Under the pieces are notes generated by a model. The model saw only the letters and a list, made by a program, of their open reading frames with translations. It was not told where the DNA came from and did not search any database. A program made the position numbers and the translations under genes. From the NCBI GenBank assembly GCA_041485905.1, contig JBGPKK010000165.1, positions 1 to 10,165 on the forward strand: a stretch of DNA of 10,165 nucleotides. Reading direction: 5' to 3'. The stretch comes from JAHFUI01 sp041485905 (GTDB lineage: Bacteria; Acidobacteriota; Vicinamibacteria; Vicinamibacterales; CAVVIG01). Shown here piece by piece: positions 1-6,813 of the stretch (within the stretch, counting starts at the first letter, position 1; each line of letters begins with the position of its first letter).

Positions 1-64
1 GGCGGCGGCGCACGCGGACGCGAGTAGCAAGTAGGGCGGACCTTCAACCAGCTACACTGAGGCC

Positions 65-898
65 GTGCCCGCCATCGGTCCTCATCGGTATCTCGAGGCG
101 CTGCCGCCGAGCGCGTCTTCATCGTCGGGCCGGCCGCGCGGGGCGGCCGGTCAGTTGAAGGGCACGCTCGTCCTGATTCACGGCTTCCCGCTTAGCGCGC
201 GGATGTGGGAGCCGCAGCTCGATCTCGCCCAGCAGGGCTGGCGCGTCATCGCTCCTCAGCTGCGCGGCTTCGACGGGCCGCCGGCCGCTACCGTCGCGAC
301 ATCAGTTGACGACTTTGCCGGCGACGTCATCGATCTTCTGGATGCGCTCCATATCGACCAGGCGGTCATCGGCGGCTTATCGATGGGCGGATACATCGTC
401 TTCGCGATGTTTCGGCACGCGGCCCGGTATTTTCAGGGCATGATCCTCGCCGACACACGCGTGCAGGCGGACACGCCGGAAGGCGTCGAAGGTCGCAAGC
501 GGATGATTCAGCTCGTGCGCGAGAAGGGCGCATGCGCGGCGGCCGACGAGATGCTGCCCAGGCTCGTCGGCGATTCGACGCGCGCCGCGAGGCCGGAAGT
601 CGCAAACCGTGTCCGCGACTTGATCCTGTCCAACCAGACGGACACGATTGTCGGCGCGATCACGGCGCTGATGAACCGCCCGGATGCGACAGCGCTCTTG
701 CCGACAATCCAGTGCCCCACGCTCGTGGTGGTCGGCGATGAGGACGGCCTGACCCCCCGCGCATTCAGCGAAGACATCCAGCGGGGCATTCCCGGCGCGG
801 AGCTGGTGGTCGTGCCGCAGGCCGGCCACATGTCGAACATGGAACAACCCGCGGCGTTCAATCTGGCGCTCGCACGCTTCCTCGAGCATCGGATATAG
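65..898 (+). CDS. alpha/beta-fold hydrolase
   Basis: A 277-residue alpha/beta hydrolase, probably cytosolic since no signal peptide is visible. The oxyanion/HG motif is HGFPLS (residues 39-44), the nucleophile elbow is GLSMGG with Ser106, the likely acid is Asp227 in GDEDGLTP, and the catalytic His255 is in AGHMSNMEQP. This order and the length fit the family that includes 3-oxoadipate enol-lactonase-like enzymes and small esterases; the substrate cannot be read from sequence. The GTG start at 65 has only a GAGG two bases upstream, too close for a normal ribosome binding site. A TACACT at 53-58 could be a -10 giving a nearly leaderless mRNA. A TTG at 155 (giving MKGTLVLIHG) is an alternative start that would drop a Ser/Gly/Pro-rich 30-residue N-terminus. 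It is followed 10 nt later by the DUF547 gene, probably in the same transcript. Bases 1-64 hold no recognisable gene; a stop at 32-34 could end an upstream ORF. Confidence 0.9.
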   Translation: MPAIGPHRYLEALPPSASSSSGRPRGAAGQLKGTLVLIHGFPLSARMWEPQLDLAQQGWRVIAPQLRGFDGPPAATVATSVDDFAGDVIDLLDALHIDQAVIGGLSMGGYIVFAMFRHAARYFQGMILADTRVQADTPEGVEGRKRMIQLVREKGACAAADEMLPRLVGDSTRAARPEVANRVRDLILSNQTDTIVGAITALMNRPDATALLPTIQCPTLVVVGDEDGLTPRAFSEDIQRGIPGAELVVVPQAGHMSNMEQPAAFNLALARFLEHRI

Positions 899-908
899 TC
901 GATCTCCT

Positions 909-1739
909 ATGCGCCTGGTCTTCGTCTGCTGTCTGTTGATCCTGTGCACGATCGCGCCGCCGGCGGCCCAAAGCGACGGACCCGACGCTGCGCGGCGCAA
1001 GGCGTACGACGAGCTCCTCGATCTGAACGTCCGCGACGGCCTCGTGTACTACCGCGCGCTGAAAGCGGAGCGGGGACGGCTCGATCGGTACGTCGCGTCG
1101 CTGACGGACGTGTCGATCGATGCGGCGCCGCGCGACGAGCGGCTCGCGTTCTGGCTGAACGCCTACAACGCGCTCGTGCTGAAAACCATCGTCGATCACT
1201 ATCCGATTCCGCAGCGCACGGCGGAATACCCCGCGCACAGCATCCGGCAGATTCCGGGCGCATTCGAACGGACCGTGCACCGCGTGGCCGGGAAAATGAT
1301 CACGCTGGATCAGATCGAGCAGACGACGCTTCCGGAGTTCAACGATCCGAGGGTCTATCTCGCCCTCGGTCGTGGCGCGCTCGGCAGCGGGCGGCTTCGC
1401 AGCGAGGCCTACGCGCCGGCGACGCTCGAGACGCAGTTGAAGGAAGTCGTCGCCGAGTGCGCCAACCGCTCGCAGTGCATCGACATCGACCGCGCGAACA
1501 ACCAGGTGAGTGTCAGCTCTGTCTTCTCGTGGCGCTCGCAGGAGTTCATCACCGCGTACGCCGAGAAGGCGCCGGACACGTTCGCGGCCCGCAGTCCAAT
1601 CGAGCGCGCCTCCTTCGCGTTCATCCAGCCGCACCTGCTGACCACGGAACGGGAATTCCTCGACAAGAACCAGTTCAAGGTGGTCTTCAAACCGTTCGAC
1701 TGGTCGCTCAACGACCTCACCGGACGGGGAGGACGATAA
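909..1739 (+). CDS. exported DUF547-domain protein
   Basis: A 276-residue protein with an N-terminal signal peptide: Arg2, then a hydrophobic stretch at residues 3-17, with likely cleavage after PAA around residue 20. No proper lipobox is seen, so it is probably periplasmic or secreted. The mature part is a DUF547 domain, recognised by FWLNAYNALV (81-90), DPRVYLAL (146-153) and the C-terminal FKPFDWSLND (260-269). The family has no settled biochemical function. It is odd in one place: the segment after DPRV usually carries cysteines (pattern like FALNC...SCPP), but here it reads GRGALGSGRL, so those cysteines are absent. The start ATG at 909 is supported by the signal peptide; no Shine-Dalgarno is visible before it. 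The TAA at 1737-1739 directly abuts the proposed CTG start of the SDR gene, and the SDR's ribosome binding site lies inside this gene's last codons, which suggests translational coupling. Confidence 0.88.
   Translation: MRLVFVCCLLILCTIAPPAAQSDGPDAARRKAYDELLDLNVRDGLVYYRALKAERGRLDRYVASLTDVSIDAAPRDERLAFWLNAYNALVLKTIVDHYPIPQRTAEYPAHSIRQIPGAFERTVHRVAGKMITLDQIEQTTLPEFNDPRVYLALGRGALGSGRLRSEAYAPATLETQLKEVVAECANRSQCIDIDRANNQVSVSSVFSWRSQEFITAYAEKAPDTFAARSPIERASFAFIQPHLLTTEREFLDKNQFKVVFKPFDWSLNDLTGRGGR
1726..1733 (+). promoter_or_regulatory. ribosome binding site deciding the CTG start of the SDR gene
   Basis: GGGGAGGA at 1726-1733 contains the full GGAGG core (1728-1732). There are 7 nt between the core and the CTG at 1740, which is ideal spacing. 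The site lies inside the last codons of the DUF547 gene. It is the main reason for starting the SDR at CTG rather than at the GTG at 1773. Confidence 0.75.
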
Positions 1740-2519
1740 CTGGATCTCGGTCTCACCGACAAAGTAGCCATCGTGACCGGCTCCAGCCGCGGTCTCGGGC
1801 TGGCGTGCGCGACCGCGCTCGTCGAAGAAGGCTGTCGCGTGACCATCTGCGCGCGTGGCCACGACCGGCTCGCTGAAGCGGCGGCCGGGCTCCACAGGAT
1901 CGCGGGCGACGATGGCCGGGTGCTGGCTGTTCCGGCCGACCTTGCGGCCGAGCACGGGGTTGCGGACCTCGTCTCGCGCACCGTGGACGCGTTCGGTGGT
2001 CTCGATATCCTCGTCAACAACGTCGGCCTCGCCGGTGGCCGCACGATTACCGACACCACCGATGCCGAGTGGCAGGAGGCGATCGACCAGACCCTGTTTC
2101 CTGCCGTGAGGGCCTCGCGCCTGGCGGTGCCGCACATGCGCCGCCGTGGAGGAGGCGCAATCGTGATGATCGCGTCGATTTGGGGACGGGAATCGGGCGG
2201 TCGGATGACCTATAACGCCGTCAAGGCGGCTGAAATCAGCCTGGCGAAGTCGCTGGCGCAGCAGTTGGCGGCCGACAACATCCGCGTGAACAGCGTGGCG
2301 CCCGGGTCGATTTTGTTTCCAGGGGGCAGTTGGCACCGGCGGCAGCAGGAGGATCCGGCGGCGATCGCCGAATTCGTGCGCCGCGAGCTGCCGTTGGGGC
2401 GATTCGGCCGCTCCGAAGAGGTCGGAGCGGTCGTCGCATTCCTCGCGTCGCCGCGAGCAAGCTGGATCAGCGGGGCATGTGTGCCCGTTGACGGCTGCCA
2501 GTCACGCTCCCAGATCTGA
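1740..2519 (+). CDS. SDR-family NAD(P)-dependent oxidoreductase (CTG start)
   Basis: A classical short-chain dehydrogenase/reductase of 259 residues, cytosolic. Visible motifs are the cofactor-binding TGSSRGLG (13-20), NNVG (93-96, the NNAG position), catalytic Ser146 in MIASIWG, Tyr158 and Lys162 in YNAVK, and the RVNSVAPGSI stretch after the active site. The substrate is unknown. Start choice: the in-frame GTG at 1773 would remove the first beta strand and begin inside the cofactor motif. The only in-frame codon upstream that restores a normal N-terminus (MDLGLTDKVAIVTG) is the CTG at 1740, immediately after the DUF547 stop and 7 nt past a strong GGAGG. It is in the same reading frame as DUF547, so TAA readthrough would fuse the two, but the SD makes separate initiation more likely. 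It is the last gene of the hydrolase-DUF547-SDR cluster. Confidence 0.9.
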   Translation: MDLGLTDKVAIVTGSSRGLGLACATALVEEGCRVTICARGHDRLAEAAAGLHRIAGDDGRVLAVPADLAAEHGVADLVSRTVDAFGGLDILVNNVGLAGGRTITDTTDAEWQEAIDQTLFPAVRASRLAVPHMRRRGGGAIVMIASIWGRESGGRMTYNAVKAAEISLAKSLAQQLAADNIRVNSVAPGSILFPGGSWHRRQQEDPAAIAEFVRRELPLGRFGRSEEVGAVVAFLASPRASWISGACVPVDGCQSRSQI

Positions 2520-2766
2520 TTCGCAGACGCCCGTGTTCAATCACGGCAGAAGGCGGCTCGGTTCGGGATTGTCTGCCGCCCGACAAGCGCGCGCCTGAGT
2601 GGGCGCGCGCGGCGGCGCTGGTGACCTTGGCGGAAGTGATGGAACGGCGGAACCTGACGCGAACGACGAATCCCTCAGGATTCTCGTGCTCGCCTGTGTC
2701 GGGCTCGCCGGTCTCCGAGTGCAGGAAGAATCCACGGCGCCGCAGTCGCGGCTCGTTTACATCCAT
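2467..2766 (-). CDS. small hypothetical protein, doubtful
   Basis: A possible 99-residue protein starting MDVNEPRLRRRGFFLH at ATG 2766. I do not recognise a family. In its favour: an upstream AGGAG (2775-2779) and GAGGTG (2770-2775) lie 5-8 nt from the ATG, mostly G/C third positions run through the first two thirds, and the preceding 100 bp are AT-richer, as a promoter region would be. Against it: the C-terminal half is basic and low-complexity (Arg/Ser/Ala), it crosses the GC hairpin at 2587-2610, and its last 53 bp overlap the 3' end of the SDR gene on the opposite strand. The real product could be shorter or frameshifted near its end. It lies 113 nt downstream of the permease on the same strand. 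Confidence 0.35.
   Translation of the reverse strand: MDVNEPRLRRRGFFLHSETGEPDTGEHENPEGFVVRVRFRRSITSAKVTSAAARAHSGARLSGGRQSRTEPPSAVIEHGRLRIRSGSVTGSRQRAHMPR
2587..2610. terminator. GC-rich hairpin downstream of the SDR gene
   Basis: A perfect 9-bp stem, GCGCGCGCC (2587-2595) and GGCGCGCGC (2602-2610), closes a 6-nt loop. It starts 67 nt after the SDR stop. No T-tract follows on either strand, so if it ends transcription it would act as a Rho-aided or pausing structure. It also lies inside the doubtful small ORF on the minus strand. Confidence 0.35.
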
Positions 2767-2835
2767 CTCCACCTCTCCTCTTTAAGAAATATCGGCCGCT
2801 ATCGAAAGAGTAACAGTCGTCGCCGGACGCGTCAA

Positions 2836-2880
2836 AGAAAAACGACACGTCGGACAAAAAAAGATCGTCGCGCACGCGCT
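2836..2880 (-). terminator. T-rich stretch after the permease stop, possible weak terminator
   Basis: Directly after the permease stop, the minus strand reads a small CGCG/CGCG dyad, then seven T (2856-2862), then another short dyad and TTTTTCTTT (about 2834-2842). The stems are only about 4 bp, so this is a weak intrinsic terminator at best. The T-tracts stand out in otherwise GC-rich DNA. Confidence 0.25.
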
Positions 2881-4202
2881 CAGCCGCGACGCGAACCGAA
2901 GCAGACGTAGTAAACCGGAAGGCCGGCGAGGATGAGCGCGAACGTGACGATCGTCGGAGCCGGTTCGTTGATGAGTGCATTGACGACGAACCACGCGACC
3001 GACAGGATGAAAATCGCCGGGACGACGGGATAACCGGGGACCTCGTATGGCCGCGGCAGGGCCGGCTGCCGCCTGCGCAGCCGGAAAATCGCTCCGATGC
3101 TGAGCGCGTAGAACGGCCAGACCGCGAGGACGAACGTGCTGGTGAGGGCTTCGAAGCTTCGACTGAGCACGAGTGTCATCCCGAGCAATCCTGCCAACAG
3201 GATGGCGACGTGGGGCGTCCTGTATCGCGGGTGGACCCGAGCCATCGCGCCGAACAGCAGGCCATCGGCGGCCATCGCGAAGAAGATGCGCGGCGACGCC
3301 AGCATGATCCCGTTCAGCGAGCTGAACGTCGAGATCATCACGAACGCGGAGACGACCACGACCCCCGTCTGGCCGAAAATCGCCATCATCGTGTCGGCCG
3401 CGACGAGCGGCGATCGCGCGATGGCGTCGATCGGCATCATGTAGAGATACGCGACGTTCGCCAGGACGTAGATGACGACGATCGCGGCGGTGCCGCCGAT
3501 GATGGCCCTGGGAAGATTCTTCTGCGGGTCCATCACCTCGCCGCCAGCCAGCGAGAGGTCGCCAAATCCGTCGTAAGCCCACAACACGCTGACGAGCGCC
3601 AGGCCCACATGACCGACCGTGACGGTCGTGTAGCCGAGGGTCGCCACGTGCGTGAAGGTGCCCCCATGCTGTCCGCCGAGGAGCAGCGACGCCGCGATGA
3701 GGGCACCCAGAGCGGAAAATTTCGCAGCGGTCGACAGGCCCACGATCATGGCGCCTACGTTGACGCCGACGATGTTGGCCGCGGCCGCGAAGGCAATCGC
3801 TCCCGCGGCGGACGCTCGTGCGGCAACCGTGTGGTTCGTCGGGTTGACGCCGAGCGATCGCAGGAGATACTCGCCGAACACGATCGCCACGCCGCCCAGG
3901 GCGGATGCCCGAATGAGGACGAGCTGCGACCAGCCGAAGAGGAATGCGGCAGGCCGGCCCCATCCTTCACGAATGTAGGCGTAGAACCCGCCGCTCTCGG
4001 GCAGCGCTGCCGCCAGTTCGGCGAACGACAACGCGCCGCACAACGTGATGAGGCCGCCCACCACCCAGACGGTGAGCATCAGGATCGGGATCGGGACTTG
4101 CCGCGCGATTCCGGCGGGCGATCGGAAAATCCCCGAGCCGATTGTGATGCCGATGACGAGGGCAATGCCGCTCCATAGCCCGAGCGTCCGCGGCAGACGC
4201 AC
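2880..4202 (-). CDS. APC-family amino acid permease
   Basis: An integral inner-membrane transporter of 440 residues, with about 12 hydrophobic segments predicted by eye. The N-terminal signature is typical of the amino acid-polyamine-organocation superfamily: LGLWSGIALVIG, then GSGIFRSP in helix 1 (the unwound substrate-binding GSGIF), then GALSFAELAAALPESGGFY. Charged loops such as MDPQKNLPRAI and the C-terminal RPYEVPGYPVVP also match the family. It probably moves amino acids by proton symport or exchange; specificity cannot be assigned. Start choice: GTG 4202 is preceded by GAGGTGA with 5 nt between GAGG and the start codon, and gives MRLPRTLGLWSG. An upstream ATG at 4250 would add 16 polar residues, but it has no ribosome binding site and would overlap the start of the divergent helicase gene. 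Confidence 0.9.
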   Translation of the reverse strand: MRLPRTLGLWSGIALVIGITIGSGIFRSPAGIARQVPIPILMLTVWVVGGLITLCGALSFAELAAALPESGGFYAYIREGWGRPAAFLFGWSQLVLIRASALGGVAIVFGEYLLRSLGVNPTNHTVAARASAAGAIAFAAAANIVGVNVGAMIVGLSTAAKFSALGALIAASLLLGGQHGGTFTHVATLGYTTVTVGHVGLALVSVLWAYDGFGDLSLAGGEVMDPQKNLPRAIIGGTAAIVVIYVLANVAYLYMMPIDAIARSPLVAADTMMAIFGQTGVVVVSAFVMISTFSSLNGIMLASPRIFFAMAADGLLFGAMARVHPRYRTPHVAILLAGLLGMTLVLSRSFEALTSTFVLAVWPFYALSIGAIFRLRRRQPALPRPYEVPGYPVVPAIFILSVAWFVVNALINEPAPTIVTFALILAGLPVYYVCFGSRRG

Positions 4203-4211
4203 TTTCACCTC

Positions 4212-4240
4212 TTGATCGCCCCCGTCGCGGCTGGTACTAT
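4212..4240 (+). promoter_or_regulatory. predicted sigma70-type promoter for the mrfAB-like operon (leaderless)
   Basis: TTGATC (4212-4217) and TACTAT (4235-4240) are separated by exactly 17 bp and resemble -35 TTGACA and -10 TATAAT. The -10 ends 8 nt before the helicase ATG at 4249, so transcription would start at or within about 2 nt of the ATG. No Shine-Dalgarno precedes that ATG. Both facts point to a leaderless mRNA. The promoter fills the 46-bp gap between the permease (if it starts at 4202) and the helicase. Confidence 0.55.
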
Positions 4241-4248
4241 CGGCACCC

Positions 4249-6813
4249 ATGGCGGACAGCAGGTTAGCCGAAAGTACTGGTCTCGTCACGAGCTCCAGAC
4301 GTGACGGGGCGCTCGACGAGGCGTTGCAACGCCTGGCGGCCGGCCAGGTGCTCGACCGGCCCGATACGCCGGATCTGCACGTCACTGCACTCAGACGTCT
4401 TCCGCCGGTGCCGGCCCAATTCGCCCCGTTCCCCGACGCCCTCGACGACCGCCTGCGCCACGCACTGGGCACACGGGGGATCTCTCAGCTCTACACGCAT
4501 CAAGCGCTGGCGATCGGCCACGCGCTGGCCGGACGAAACGTCGTGGTCGTCACGCCGACCGCGTCGGGCAAAACGCTCTGCTACAACGCGCCGATCCTGA
4601 ACGCGATCCTTCAGGATCCGGCGAGCCGCGCGTTGTATCTGTTCCCGACCAAAGCGCTCGCTCAAGATCAGCTCGCCGAGCTGCAGACGCTCTGCGAGAC
4701 GCTGGCGGCCCCTCGACACGGCTCGGGGCAGGCCGGCTCCGGCGATCAGGGCCATCAAATCGGGGCGTTCACCTACGACGGCGACACGCCGCAGGATGCG
4801 CGCCGCACGATTCGCTCGCGCGCCCAACTCGTGCTCAGCAATCCCGACATGCTGCACTCCGGCATCCTGCCGCATCACCCGCGCTGGGCGAAGCTGTTCG
4901 AGAACCTGCGCTATGTGGTGATCGACGAGCTTCACGCCTACCGCGGCGTGTTTGGCAGCCATCTCTGCAACGTGCTCAGACGCCTCCGCCGCGTCTGCCG
5001 CCATTACGGATCGAATCCGGTGTTTATCTGCTCGTCGGCGACTATCGCCAACCCGCGCGAGCTGGCGGGGCGGCTCACTGAGCAGCCGTTCGAGCTCGTT
5101 GAGGAGAGCGGCGCGCCCCGCGGCGAGAAGTTCTTCATCTTCGTCAACCCGCCTGTCGTCAACCAGCAGCTCGGGATCCGGCGGTCATATCTCGGCGAGA
5201 CGCGGCGGATCGCGTCGGAGTTCCTGAAGCGCCACCTGCAGCTCATCGTCTTCGCGCAGAGCCGGCTCGCGACCGAGATTCTGACGACCCACCTGAAGGA
5301 CGACTTCGAGGACGTGCCTGGTGCGCCGGAGCGTATTCGCGGCTACCGCGGCGGATATCTTCCGAACCGCCGTCGTGAAATCGAGAAAGGGCTGCGCGAC
5401 GGGGCGGTGCGCGCGGTGGTGTCGACAAACGCGCTCGAGCTCGGCATCGACATCGGTGCGCTCGACGTCTGCGTAATGGCCGGCTATCCGGGCACGATCG
5501 CCGCGACGTGGCAGCGTGCCGGACGCGCCGGCCGCCGGGCGAGCCGCTCGGCGGCTGTGATGGTGGCCAGCAGCGCGCCCCTCGATCAGTTCATCGTGCG
5601 GAACCCGTCCTACTTCTTCGACGCGTCGCCGGAGCGGGCGCTTATCGATCCGGACAACCTCCACATCCTGGTCGATCACATCAAGTGCGCGGCGTTCGAA
5701 CTGCCGTTCAGTACCAGCGAGGAGTTCGGCAGGCATAACCTGCAGGAGATTCTCGGGCTGCTGGCCGAGCAGGGGCTGGTGCATCGCAGCGGCCCTGCGG
5801 ACGATTTGGATTCCCCTTCAGAGTCCGCCGAGCGCGAGAGTCTACGCTCGAGCGCGAGGACCAGCGAAGCGCTGCCAGCGCGTGGGGGTGGGGCCCCACG
5901 CGAGTTAGGTAGGTGGACGTGGACCAACGAGTCGTATCCGGCCGACGCGGTCAGTCTGCGCTCGGTGTCATCCGATAATTTCGTGGTCGTCGACACGACG
6001 CGCGAGACGCGGGTGATTGGCGAGACCGACTTCACGAGCGGCCCGCCGACGCTGCATCCCAAGGCGATCTATATCGTCGAAGGACAGTTGTATCAAGTGG
6101 AGCGGCTCGATTTCGACGGGCGCAAGGCGTTCGTGCGCGAGATCGACTGCGATTACTACACCGACGCGATTACCTATACGCGCGTGACGATCCTGGATAC
6201 GTTCGCGGAAAAGGGGCATGGCCCCTTTTCGAATGGCGAAGTACAGCGGCTCGCCCACGGCGAAGTGCACGTGGTATCGCGCGTGGTCGGCTTCAAGAAG
6301 ATCAAGTTCTACACGAACGAGAACGTCGGTTCCGGCGAGCTGGACCTGCCCGAACAGCAGATGCACACGACGGCGTATTGGCTCACGATTCCCGCGCCGA
6401 CGATGGCGCTGCTGCCGTATGCGTCCGACGACCGGCGTGACGGCGTCCTCGGGGTGGCGCACGCCATCCGGCAGGTCGCGCAACTGCTGCTGATGTGCGA
6501 CCGTCACGACATCGGCATTTCGATCGATATGGAAGAGGGGACCGGCAAGAGCCCGCGCTTGTTCATTTTCGACAATTATCCTGGAGGCATCGGCTTCAGC
6601 GAGCCGTTGTTCCGGATGCACGACGAGCTCCTGACCGGCACCCGCCGCCTCATCGCCGAGTGCGAGTGCAAGAGCGGATGTCCCAGCTGCGTGGGACCGA
6701 TCGGCCACACCGGCCCGCTCGCCAAGGCGGCGGCAATGAGGATTCTCGAATTATTGCTGGCACGAGAGCTGGCCCCCGAGACCGCTGAGCACGCCGAGGT
6801 GCAACCGTCTTGA
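4249..6813 (+). CDS. mrfA: MrfA/YprA-type DEAD/DEAH-box helicase with DUF1998
   Basis: An 854-residue superfamily 2 helicase. Motifs in order: Q-like LYTHQ (81-85), Walker A PTASGKT (103-109), LFPTKALAQDQ, motif II IDELHAY (225-231, DELH in place of DEAH), motif III SSAT (262-265), STNALELGIDIG (392-403) and motif VI QRAGRAGRR (422-430). The C-terminal DUF1998 region includes NYPGGIGFSE (776-785) and a four-cysteine cluster CECKSGCPSC (805-814), likely metal-binding. Length and order fit B. subtilis MrfA (YprA), a 3'-5' DNA helicase in mitomycin C damage repair, and the next gene matches its partner MrfB. Two in-frame low-complexity intrusions look non-ancestral: about residues 516-555, and about 653-669 where the DNA forms a terminator-shaped hairpin. 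The ATG at 4249 seems leaderless. Its TGA overlaps the next start by 4 nt. DUF1998 helicases also occur in DISARM (DrmA), but no DISARM partner is present. Confidence 0.9.
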   Translation: MADSRLAESTGLVTSSRRDGALDEALQRLAAGQVLDRPDTPDLHVTALRRLPPVPAQFAPFPDALDDRLRHALGTRGISQLYTHQALAIGHALAGRNVVVVTPTASGKTLCYNAPILNAILQDPASRALYLFPTKALAQDQLAELQTLCETLAAPRHGSGQAGSGDQGHQIGAFTYDGDTPQDARRTIRSRAQLVLSNPDMLHSGILPHHPRWAKLFENLRYVVIDELHAYRGVFGSHLCNVLRRLRRVCRHYGSNPVFICSSATIANPRELAGRLTEQPFELVEESGAPRGEKFFIFVNPPVVNQQLGIRRSYLGETRRIASEFLKRHLQLIVFAQSRLATEILTTHLKDDFEDVPGAPERIRGYRGGYLPNRRREIEKGLRDGAVRAVVSTNALELGIDIGALDVCVMAGYPGTIAATWQRAGRAGRRASRSAAVMVASSAPLDQFIVRNPSYFFDASPERALIDPDNLHILVDHIKCAAFELPFSTSEEFGRHNLQEILGLLAEQGLVHRSGPADDLDSPSESAERESLRSSARTSEALPARGGGAPRELGRWTWTNESYPADAVSLRSVSSDNFVVVDTTRETRVIGETDFTSGPPTLHPKAIYIVEGQLYQVERLDFDGRKAFVREIDCDYYTDAITYTRVTILDTFAEKGHGPFSNGEVQRLAHGEVHVVSRVVGFKKIKFYTNENVGSGELDLPEQQMHTTAYWLTIPAPTMALLPYASDDRRDGVLGVAHAIRQVAQLLLMCDRHDIGISIDMEEGTGKSPRLFIFDNYPGGIGFSEPLFRMHDELLTGTRRLIAECECKSGCPSCVGPIGHTGPLAKAAAMRILELLLARELAPETAEHAEVQPS
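5800..5915. repeat. palindromic low-complexity insert inside the helicase gene
   Basis: This stretch encodes a Ser/Glu/Arg/Gly-rich segment (about residues 516-555) between a leucine-rich helix and the WTWTNESYPADAVSLRS strand that normally follows closely. The DNA is dense in dyads: a perfect 9-bp stem CGCGTGGGG (5879-5887) with CCCCACGCG (5894-5902) and a 6-nt loop, the palindrome CGCTCGAGCG (5845-5854), and a direct repeat CGAGCGCGAG at 5829-5838 and 5849-5858. It looks like an intergenic-type repeat that entered the gene in frame. The edges are approximate. Confidence 0.6.
6209..6229. repeat. perfect terminator-shaped hairpin inside the helicase gene
   Basis: AAAAGGGGC (6209-6217), loop ATG, then GCCCCTTTT (6221-6229) form a perfect 9-bp inverted repeat with A and T tails on both strands, which is the shape of a bidirectional intrinsic terminator. 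It encodes EKGHGPFS in the helicase, just before the conserved GEVHVVSRVVGFKKIKF stretch, where family members appear to have no such segment. It is probably a small repeat insertion kept in frame. It could cause partial termination within the operon. Confidence 0.65.

Noticed and set aside
858..2336. A 492-codon open frame on the minus strand opposite DUF547 and SDR
   Set aside because: Its translation is Arg/Asp/Val-rich with no motif, while the plus strand carries clear DUF547 and SDR signatures. Long antisense frames are expected in GC-rich genes.
3210..4178. A 322-codon plus-strand frame opposite the permease
   Set aside because: Very rich in Arg, Asp and His without any domain; it is the reverse of membrane-segment codons of a clear APC permease.
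5800..6230. Frameshift or pseudogene in the helicase
   Set aside because: The frame stays open through both inserts, and the conserved motifs and four-cysteine cluster downstream are intact.
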